A stretch of DNA of 7,484 bases, from NCBI GenBank assembly GCA_902463835.1, contig CABQGZ010000158.1:1-7484 (forward strand). The letters are read 5' to 3'. Origin of the DNA: an uncultured Lachnospiraceae bacterium. Lineage in GTDB: Bacteria; Bacillota; Clostridia; Lachnospirales; Lachnospiraceae. The translations under genes were made by a program, and so were the position numbers. This document shows positions 1 through 5,239 of this stretch, one piece after another. Under the pieces are notes generated by a model, which was not told where the DNA came from, did not search any database, and worked only from the letters and a program-made list of their open reading frames with translations. How positions within the stretch are numbered: the stretch's first letter is position 1; the number at the start of each line of letters is the position of its first letter.

Positions 1-500
1 AGAATAAGTTTACACATGGTTATGGTTATTATGAGTGCCGCTGCCGGCTGCAACAAAAAGAAGGCTGGTGGAGTGCATTCTGGATACAATCGCCAGTGAT
101 AGGTTCCTCCCTGAATCCGGCAGACAGCGGCGTAGAGATAGATGTCATGGAATCGTTTGCACCCGGAAATATCGTTCCTCACAATGTTTTTACCGGCGGT
201 TACGGCCTTGATATGAAGCGCAGTACTGCAGGGAAAGGAATGGATCTTGATAAAAAAGAATTTCACAGATTCGGACTTTTGTGGGACGAAACAGGATATA
301 CCTTCTATGTTGACGGAAAGGAAGACGGGAAAATCACGACCAACCTGACTGCCCGTCCGGAATTTATCCTTATTTCCACGGAAGTAATGGGATATCGTCT
401 GGAAAAGCATGAGCCGGCAAAAGAGGCCTTTGATGCTATAGGAGACACCTTTCTTGTAGATTACGTAAGAGTATTTGAGAAAGTGGAAAAGAGAGGGTGA
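1..500 (+). CDS. Glycoside hydrolase family 16 (GH16) beta-glucanase-like enzyme, 5' end missing
   Basis: The gene is open at the left edge; 165 residues are readable from base 3, well before the first in-frame ATG-like or ATA codons. GH16 enzymes cleave beta-1,3/1,4-glucans or galactans by a retaining mechanism, usually outside the cell. The visible part contains the family's YGYYE strand (near bases 21-35), the WWSAFWIQ strand, and the catalytic signature EIDVME. The predicted nucleophile Glu is at 135-137, the assisting Asp at 141-143 and the acid/base Glu at 150-152. The ExDxxE spacing is the beta-bulge form found in laminarinase- and agarase-like members. The C-terminal strands FGLLWDETGYTFYVDG and VDYVRVFE follow, and the protein stops right after the catalytic fold with no binding module. 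The signal peptide, if any, lies outside the window. Its stop overlaps the ribosome-binding site of the next gene, so the two are probably cotranscribed. Family assignment is firm; substrate is unknown. Confidence 0.9.
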   Translation, partial: NKFTHGYGYYECRCRLQQKEGWWSAFWIQSPVIGSSLNPADSGVEIDVMESFAPGNIVPHNVFTGGYGLDMKRSTAGKGMDLDKKEFHRFGLLWDETGYTFYVDGKEDGKITTNLTARPEFILISTEVMGYRLEKHEPAKEAFDAIGDTFLVDYVRVFEKVEKRG

Positions 501-508
501 AAGAAAAT

Positions 509-1294
509 ATGTGCAAAGCAGTATTTGTGACAGGTGGTACCGTAGGTACAGGGCTGGCGTGTGCGGAACGTTTTGCGAAAGAAGGCTATGATGTATTTAT
601 CACATCGAGAGATCGCAAACGGGCAGAAGAGGCTGCAAAAGCCGTTGCAAAGAGATATGGTGTGTTTGCCCGTGGATACGCGTTGGATATCCGTGATGAG
701 AAACGTATTATAGATATTTTTAATGATATAGATAACCTTGGGCGTTTTGTGGAAACGGTTATACTGAATTCGGCAGATATGGGGTTTGGCGCGGATCCGG
801 CAAAAGGGCAGGATTTCTTTACCGTTCCGGTTGAAGAATTTCAAAGAGTATTTGAAACGAATCTGGTGTGGAATTTTATGATCGTACGACAGGCATCATT
901 GCGCATGCGTGAACATCATAAAGGTGCAATTGTGTTTATCAGCTCTAATACCGCATATCGTGCCATACCGAACCGCTGTGCATACAGCGCGTCAAAGGGA
1001 GGCATGAATTCTATGTCAAAAGCCTTCGCAATTGATTTGGGAACTTATGGCATACGCAGCAATGTGGTATTGCCGGGAACCATTAAGACACAGCGCTGGT
1101 ATGACATGGGATCAAAACAAATTGTAAATGGTACTCTGACGCCAATCGGAGAAATTTCTGATTTTGAGGACATCGCGAATGCAGCATGGTTCCTGGGATC
1201 CGATGAGTCAAAAAATATCACCGGTGCGGAGATTATTGTGGATGGCGGGATGTCCTGCCAACTTTATTCGCGGTTATTAAATGGCACCCCATAG
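509..1294 (+). CDS. Classical short-chain dehydrogenase/reductase (SDR), NAD(P)-dependent
   Basis: A 261-residue Rossmann-fold oxidoreductase with every classical SDR landmark. The cofactor-binding motif TGGTVGTG is at residues 8-15, an NNAG-equivalent NSADMG follows strand 4, the catalytic Ser is in ISSN (Ser146), and the YSASK motif holds Tyr159 and Lys163. The PGTIKT segment and a C-terminal GAEIIVDGG complete the fold. Length matches the family. Start choice: ATG 509 has GGTGA (496-500) eight bases upstream. An in-frame GTG at 497 would add MKEN but has no room for a ribosome-binding site. That GGTGA includes the GH16 stop codon, which suggests translational coupling. Family members reduce or oxidise sugars, polyols, 3-ketoacyl groups or steroids, and the sequence does not identify the substrate. 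The GH16 neighbour makes a sugar or sugar-derived substrate plausible, by inference only. There is no signal peptide or membrane segment, so it should be cytoplasmic. Confidence 0.93.
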   Translation: MCKAVFVTGGTVGTGLACAERFAKEGYDVFITSRDRKRAEEAAKAVAKRYGVFARGYALDIRDEKRIIDIFNDIDNLGRFVETVILNSADMGFGADPAKGQDFFTVPVEEFQRVFETNLVWNFMIVRQASLRMREHHKGAIVFISSNTAYRAIPNRCAYSASKGGMNSMSKAFAIDLGTYGIRSNVVLPGTIKTQRWYDMGSKQIVNGTLTPIGEISDFEDIANAAWFLGSDESKNITGAEIIVDGGMSCQLYSRLLNGTP

Positions 1295-1314
1295 TAAAAA
1301 TACCTTCTCCTTAG

Positions 1315-1347
1315 AAAAGGACAGCAGATCGAAAGGCTGTCCTTTTT
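1315..1347 (+). terminator. Intrinsic terminator after the GH16-SDR pair
   Basis: An 11-bp perfect inverted repeat (AAAAGGACAGC at 1315-1325, GCTGTCCTTTT at 1336-1346) encloses a 10-base loop and runs into a T5 tract ending at 1347. It starts 20 bases after the SDR stop. The A-run on the 5' arm means it could also act weakly on the opposite strand, but no convergent gene exists here. Confidence 0.88.
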
Positions 1348-1399
1348 GCGGTCTAAAAATATAGAAGAACCATGAGTTGAAATATTCCGTGAAAAAAGG

Positions 1400-1428
1400 T
1401 TGATTTACAGCCGTCTTTTGGATAGAAT
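1400..1428 (+). promoter_or_regulatory. Sigma-A-type promoter for the GH13-phosphofructokinase unit
   Basis: A -35 element TTGATT (1400-1405, 4 of 6 consensus bases) and a -10 element TAGAAT (1423-1428, 5 of 6) are separated by exactly 17 bases. The site lies between the upstream terminator and the GH13 start. Transcription would begin near 1435, leaving a short leader of about 28 bases. No clear operator palindrome overlaps it. Confidence 0.6.
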
Positions 1429-1451
1429 AGAAAGAGTGACGATAAGATGAA

Positions 1452-1457
1452 AGGTGA
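1452..1457 (+). promoter_or_regulatory. Ribosome-binding site that decides the GH13 start
   Basis: AGGTGA matches six bases of the anti-Shine-Dalgarno complement and stands five bases before GTG 1463. The upstream in-frame GTG at 1454 overlaps this site and has no comparable sequence before it, so GTG 1463 is the better start. Confidence 0.6.
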
Positions 1458-1462
1458 GCGAA

Positions 1463-3574
1463 GTGTATACAGCTTATGAATTAGAACGAAAGTTAGAATA
1501 TATGATGAGTATGCGTCCGGTTTTGAAAAAATCAGCGCTCTTTAGCGATGGGACGGCGGACTACCGTATACCCATGGAGCCGAAGGCGGGGGATATCGTG
1601 ACCATCCGTTTCCGTGCGGCAAAAGAAAATGTGGATATGGTCTGGCTGTGTCTGATACAGAAGGAGGGGGAAGAGACAAAGCTTCCCATGGAGAAGACTA
1701 AGACCAGCGGAGAATTTGATTATTATGAGCGCAAGGTGCAGATGGAGGATCAGCCCGTACACTATTACTTTCAGATAGCAACAGGATATCTTTCGTGCTT
1801 TTACGACCGGAGAGGTGTGGCTGCTTCCTTAAGACCTATGTACTATTTTACCATCGTGCCGGGATTTACCACGCCGGACTGGGCTAAGGGGGCGGTGATG
1901 TACCAGATCCTGACGGATCGGTTCTGCAACGGGGATCCTGACAACGATGTATTGACCAACGAATACCATTATATTAAGACCTACAGCCAGAGGGTGGAGA
2001 ACTGGCGGAAGAACCCGGCCAGCTTTGGCGTGGCGGAGTTCTACGGCGGGGATCTTGCGGGAGTGCAGAAGAAGCTTGACTATCTGCAGGAGCTGGGGGT
2101 GGAGGTACTTTATTTTAATCCACTGTTCGTATCCCCCTCCAATCACAAGTACGATATCCAGGATTATGACTATATCGATCCTCATTACGGGAGAATCGTG
2201 GAGGATGAAGGCGATCTGCTGACAACCGGGGAGCAGGACAATACCAGAGCCACAAGGTATGTGAAGCGCGTGACGGATAAGCGGAATCTGGAGGCCAGTA
2301 ATCAGCTCTTTATTGAACTGGTGGAGGAGGCCCACAGGCGGGGCATGAAGGTGATCTTAGACGGTGTGTTCAATCACTGCGGTTCCTTCAACAAATGGAT
2401 GGACCGGGAGCGGATCTACCAGGGGCAGGCGGGATACGAGCCGGGGGCGTTTGTGTCCCAGGAGAGTCCCTACCGTGATTTTTTCCGGTTCGCCAATCCC
2501 CATGCATGGCCCTACAACACCACCTACGACGGCTGGTGGGGGCACAATACACTGCCCAAATTGAATTATGAGGGCTCGAAGGAACTGAAGGATTACATTT
2601 TGCAGATCGGGAAAAAGTGGGTGTCTCCGCCTTTCAACGCGGATGGCTGGCGTCTGGATGTGGCGGCGGATCTTGGTCATACCGGGGAGTACAATCATCA
2701 GTTCTGGCGGGATTTCCGGAAGGCGGTGAAGGAGGCCAATCCGGAGGCCATCATACTGGCGGAGCATTATGGAGATCCCAGGGAATGGCTGGAGGGAGAC
2801 CAGTGGGATACCGTCATGAATTATGACGCCTTTATGGAGCCTTTGACCTGGTTCCTCACAGGTATGGAGAAGCACAGCGATGAGTACCGGGGAGAGATGA
2901 AGGGGAACTTTGAACATTTTGAAAATGCCATGAGCCATTATATGACTAGAATGATGACACCTTCCCTGTATTGCTCCATGAACGAGCTGTCCAACCATGA
3001 TCACTCCAGATTTCTCACCAGAACCAATGGGAAGGTGGGCAGGGCCGAGTACCTGGGCTGTGAAGCAGCCAGTCAGGGCGTGGACAAAGGCGTTATGAAG
3101 GAAGCGGTGGTATTCCAGATGACCTGGCCGGGCGCGCCCACCCTGTACTATGGGGATGAGGCTGGCGTGTGCGGCTTTACAGACCCGGATAACCGGAGAA
3201 CCTATCCCTGGGGAGACGAGGACAGAGAGCTGCTGGACTTCCACAGGGAGATGATACGGATCCACAAGACGTATGAAGCCTTCCGCACAGGTTCCGTAAA
3301 AATATTGAGAGGCGAAGACAATCTGCTGTGCTTTGGTCGGTTTAACCGCAAAGAACAGTTTGTAATTTTGTTAAACAACGATTCGTGTCTGCGCAATGTA
3401 GATCTGTCTGTCTGGGAGACAGGCATTCCGAAGGAGTGCGAGTTGGAACAGATCATGTATACCAGACAGGAGGATTACTCCGTCAACCGGGTGATATATC
3501 CGGTGCGGTCGGGGCGTCTTAAGATGGCTCTTCCGGGAAAGACCGCGGTGGTACTGAGAAGGAAACAGGCCTAG
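1463..3574 (+). CDS. GH13 alpha-glucan hydrolase, neopullulanase/cyclomaltodextrinase type, cytoplasmic
   Basis: A 703-residue alpha-amylase-superfamily enzyme expected to hydrolyse maltodextrins, cyclodextrins or pullulan fragments inside the cell. An N-terminal beta-rich segment (about residues 20-135) resembles the CBM34-type domain of this subgroup. The TIM barrel begins near MYQILTDRF. Conserved regions are intact: DGVFNH with Asp300; LPKLN at 364-368, equivalent to the neopullulanase MPKLN motif; GWRLDVA with nucleophile Asp399; LAEHYG with acid/base Glu434; and NHDHSR with transition-state Asp513. PGAPTLYYGDEAG follows, then a C-terminal beta-sandwich ending in PGKTAVVLRR. About 35 extra residues (roughly 244-278) lie between DPHYG and region I compared with short neopullulanases. 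There is no signal peptide. GTG 1463 is preferred; GTG 1454 would add three residues. The phosphofructokinase gene follows 49 bases after the stop with no terminator between, so they probably form one operon. Exact substrate preference cannot be read from sequence. Confidence 0.93.
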   Translation: MYTAYELERKLEYMMSMRPVLKKSALFSDGTADYRIPMEPKAGDIVTIRFRAAKENVDMVWLCLIQKEGEETKLPMEKTKTSGEFDYYERKVQMEDQPVHYYFQIATGYLSCFYDRRGVAASLRPMYYFTIVPGFTTPDWAKGAVMYQILTDRFCNGDPDNDVLTNEYHYIKTYSQRVENWRKNPASFGVAEFYGGDLAGVQKKLDYLQELGVEVLYFNPLFVSPSNHKYDIQDYDYIDPHYGRIVEDEGDLLTTGEQDNTRATRYVKRVTDKRNLEASNQLFIELVEEAHRRGMKVILDGVFNHCGSFNKWMDRERIYQGQAGYEPGAFVSQESPYRDFFRFANPHAWPYNTTYDGWWGHNTLPKLNYEGSKELKDYILQIGKKWVSPPFNADGWRLDVAADLGHTGEYNHQFWRDFRKAVKEANPEAIILAEHYGDPREWLEGDQWDTVMNYDAFMEPLTWFLTGMEKHSDEYRGEMKGNFEHFENAMSHYMTRMMTPSLYCSMNELSNHDHSRFLTRTNGKVGRAEYLGCEAASQGVDKGVMKEAVVFQMTWPGAPTLYYGDEAGVCGFTDPDNRRTYPWGDEDRELLDFHREMIRIHKTYEAFRTGSVKILRGEDNLLCFGRFNRKEQFVILLNNDSCLRNVDLSVWETGIPKECELEQIMYTRQEDYSVNRVIYPVRSGRLKMALPGKTAVVLRRKQA

Positions 3575-3623
3575 ATGATAACAGACGTTGAAGAAATTGA
3601 AAGACAGATAAAGGAGAACACTT

Positions 3624-4868
3624 ATGATGAAAAATTGTATCGTAGCCCAGTCCGGAGGCCCCACCGTTGCCATCAATGCAAGCCTGGCAGGCGTGATCGC
3701 TGGAGTGGCAGACTCTGACCAATATGATGTGATATACGGTTCCTTAAACGGGATCACAGGCATTCTGGATAATCGCCTGCTGAATCTCACGGAGATTTTC
3801 CAGGGAAACGAAGCAATGCGGAACCGATTGATCATGACGCCTGCCATGTATCTGGGCTCCTGTCGGTATAAGCTTCCGGCGCTGGAGGTGGATGCCCAGG
3901 TCTATGAAAGAATCTTCCGATTTTTTGAGGAAAAGGAGATTGCCGCCTTTTTCTATATTGGCGGAAATGATTCCATGGATACGGTGGCTAAGCTGGCCGC
4001 TTACGCGAAGAAGGTGGGAAGTCCTGTGCGGGTCATCGGCATCCCGAAGACCATAGACAACGACCTGTGTGTGACGGACCATACCCCGGGCTTTGGCTCT
4101 GCCGCGAAATACGTGGCCTCCACCTTTCTGGAGATTGCCCATGACACCTATATCTATAAGGTGAAGAGCGTCACCATTGTGGAGGTTATGGGGCGCGACG
4201 CCGGCTGGCTGACGGCTGCCAGCGTGCTGGCGCGGAATGAGTACAATACGGCACCGCATCTGATCTACCTGCCGGAGCGGGCCTTTGACAAAGGGGAATT
4301 TCTGGCGGATGTAAAAGAGCTGCTGTCCCGGCAGCACAATGTGATTGTGGCGGTATCGGAGGGAATTCGGAATCGGGACGGACAGTACATCAGCGCCACG
4401 GAGAGTGCGGCCGACAACTTCGGCCACAGCCAGTTGAGCGGAACTGGTAAGGCCCTTGAGGCTTTTTTGAACGAACATCTGGACGTGAAGATCCGATCCA
4501 TTGAGCTGAATGTAATGCAGCGGTGCGCCGCCCATATTGCGTCCAGAACAGATCTTGTGGAGGCGGAAGCCCTGGGCAGGAAGGCGGTAGAATTCGCGGC
4601 GGAAGGGCAGACGGACGTGATGCTCTGCCTGCGCCGGATCAGCAATGCTCCATATACTGTTGTATGTGAGAGCGCGCCGGTGGCGGAGATTGCAAATGAG
4701 ATGAAGACGGTTCCGGATTCTTTCCTGAATGAGCGGGGGAATGATCTGACGAATGAGATGGTGGAATATCTAAATCCTCTGATTCAGGGAGAGATGTCCA
4801 TCGGGTATGCGAACGGTTTGCCGGTCTATCTGCCAGTGGATCATCTGGTTGCTCGTCGTTTTGCATGA
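3624..4868 (+). CDS. 6-phosphofructokinase, probably pyrophosphate-dependent (PPi-PFK)
   Basis: A 414-residue PfkA-superfamily enzyme that phosphorylates fructose 6-phosphate to fructose 1,6-bisphosphate in the cytoplasm. The N-terminus carries the SGGPTVAINA phosphate-binding loop. The donor-selecting sites read GGNDSM (Asn115-Asp116) and PKTIDND (Lys142, catalytic base Asp145). ATP-dependent enzymes usually have GGDGS and a Gly in place of this Lys, so Asp116 and Lys142 point to pyrophosphate as donor and hence a reversible reaction. MGRDAGW (Met189-Arg191) contributes to sugar-phosphate binding. The chain is longer than the roughly 320-residue ATP enzymes, also fitting the PPi clade. The start is ATG 3624, with AAGGAG (3611-3616) seven bases upstream; ATG 3627 is an alternative. 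It lies downstream of the GH13 gene in the same apparent operon and is closed by the terminator at 4918. Donor specificity is inferred from motifs; enzyme class is firm. Confidence 0.93.
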   Translation: MMKNCIVAQSGGPTVAINASLAGVIAGVADSDQYDVIYGSLNGITGILDNRLLNLTEIFQGNEAMRNRLIMTPAMYLGSCRYKLPALEVDAQVYERIFRFFEEKEIAAFFYIGGNDSMDTVAKLAAYAKKVGSPVRVIGIPKTIDNDLCVTDHTPGFGSAAKYVASTFLEIAHDTYIYKVKSVTIVEVMGRDAGWLTAASVLARNEYNTAPHLIYLPERAFDKGEFLADVKELLSRQHNVIVAVSEGIRNRDGQYISATESAADNFGHSQLSGTGKALEAFLNEHLDVKIRSIELNVMQRCAAHIASRTDLVEAEALGRKAVEFAAEGQTDVMLCLRRISNAPYTVVCESAPVAEIANEMKTVPDSFLNERGNDLTNEMVEYLNPLIQGEMSIGYANGLPVYLPVDHLVARRFA

Positions 4869-4917
4869 CAGGCATCTGTAAGGGATGGGGATAACTTCCC
4901 TCGGAGTAAACTGATGC

Positions 4918-4966
4918 AAAAATTCCTGGTGTATGTAGCTTTTTATACATATGCCGGGAATTTTTT
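4918..4966 (+). terminator. Strong intrinsic terminator after the phosphofructokinase gene
   Basis: A 20-bp stem pairs 4918-4937 with 4946-4965, including three G-T wobbles and no unpaired bases, around an 8-base loop. It ends in a T6 run (4961-4966). The 5' arm starts with A5, so the hairpin could also stop transcripts from the other strand. It closes the GH13-phosphofructokinase unit 49 bases after the stop codon. Confidence 0.92.
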
Positions 4967-4976
4967 CATTCTTCTC

Positions 4977-5019
4977 CTCCTGTTTCTCGGGTAGCACAAG
5001 TAAGCAGGAGTCTCTGCTT
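4977..5019 (+). repeat. Two overlapping, mutually exclusive short inverted repeats
   Basis: CTCCTG (4977-4982) can pair with CAGGAG (5005-5010), and AAGCAG (5002-5007) can pair with CTGCTT (5014-5019). The two stems share bases 5005-5007, so only one can form at a time. Both are only six base pairs, no U-run follows, and they lie upstream of the candidate promoters for the next gene. A regulatory role is not shown; chance is likely. Confidence 0.25.
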
Positions 5020-5048
5020 CCCGCCTGCCTGCACCGGCTAAAGTATTG

Positions 5049-5062
5049 TGTAATCGTTGGCG
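5049..5062 (+). promoter_or_regulatory. Weak catabolite-responsive-element-like site
   Basis: TGTAATCGTTGGCG fits 12 of 14 positions of the degenerate CcpA operator consensus TGWAANCGNTNWCA, with mismatches at positions 12 and 14. It sits 14 bases upstream of the TTGACA box. Symmetry between the two halves is poor, so this is only a candidate. A site upstream of the -35 box would be compatible with carbon-source control of the secreted esterase. Confidence 0.25.
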
Positions 5063-5076
5063 AAAAGCCAGATTTT

Positions 5077-5104
5077 TTGACATTCCATATCAATGAGTGA
5101 TAAA
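5077..5104 (+). promoter_or_regulatory. Candidate promoter upstream of the secreted esterase (TTGACA box)
   Basis: A perfect -35 hexamer TTGACA (5077-5082) is followed after 16 bases by GATAAA (5099-5104, 4 of 6 bases of the -10 consensus). Transcription from it would give a leader of about 130 bases before the esterase start at 5240. It could act together with, or instead of, the extended -10 site at 5144. Confidence 0.45.
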
Positions 5105-5143
5105 AAAATGAAAAGCGTGACAAATCATAGAAAACGTCTCTTT

Positions 5144-5152
5144 TGCTATAAA
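5144..5152 (+). promoter_or_regulatory. Candidate extended -10 promoter proximal to the secreted esterase
   Basis: TGCTATAAA combines the TG extension (5144-5145) with a -10 hexamer matching 5 of 6 consensus bases (5147-5152). No good -35 box stands 16-18 bases upstream, which is tolerated by extended -10 promoters. Initiation near 5159 would leave a leader of about 80 bases that includes the hairpin at 5186-5211. Confidence 0.45.
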
Positions 5153-5185
5153 GATGCATTTTGTATGATGGTAAGTAAGGAAATG

Positions 5186-5211
5186 AGTTTGAAATACTGC
5201 GGTTTCAGACT
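5186..5211 (+). other. Leader hairpin in the 5' UTR of the secreted esterase
   Basis: Nine consecutive base pairs, one of them a U-G wobble, join 5186-5194 (AGTTTGAAA) with 5203-5211 (TTTCAGACT) around the 8-base loop TACTGCGG. No U-run follows, so it is not a terminator. It ends 13 bases before the AAGGAGG ribosome-binding site and leaves that site exposed. It might stabilise the transcript or be a regulator's target, but the sequence alone does not decide. Confidence 0.4.
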
Positions 5212-5239
5212 TGCAGAAAAAGAAAAGGAGGAGTTTTTT

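Noticed and set aside
461..844. 127-codon minus-strand frame opposite the SDR gene
   Set aside because: Antisense to the cofactor-binding half of a clear SDR; Phe/Cys/Ile-rich composition is typical of a shadow frame.
1447..1479. Ten-codon leader frame (MKGERSVYSL) overlapping the GH13 start
   Set aside because: No ribosome-binding site precedes ATG 1447, and the peptide has no run of regulatory codons suggesting attenuation.
2357..3265. 302-codon open frame on the minus strand opposite the GH13 gene
   Set aside because: It lies wholly inside a gene whose conserved catalytic motifs are all on the plus strand, and its translation shows no recognisable fold; it is rich in His, Pro and Leu as expected from antisense of a GC-rich gene.
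3575..3718. Small plus-strand frame of 47 codons starting directly after the GH13 stop (MITDVEEIERQIKEN...)
   Set aside because: Its second half overlaps the phosphofructokinase gene in another frame and becomes an Arg-rich shadow; the ribosome-binding site AAGGAG inside it clearly serves ATG 3624.
3744..4535. 263-codon open frame on the minus strand opposite the phosphofructokinase gene
   Set aside because: Fully antisense to a firmly identified enzyme, with no ribosome-binding site or promoter evidence and no recognisable motif.
4770..5159. 129-codon minus-strand open frame across the end of the phosphofructokinase gene and the intergenic gap
   Set aside because: It runs through the long terminator hairpin and the plus-strand promoter candidates, lacks a convincing ribosome-binding site, and its translation has no coherent domain pattern.
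5186..5211. Leader hairpin considered as a riboswitch or intrinsic terminator
   Set aside because: No U-tract follows and the structure is a single short stem, with none of the multi-helix junctions or conserved cores of known riboswitch classes.
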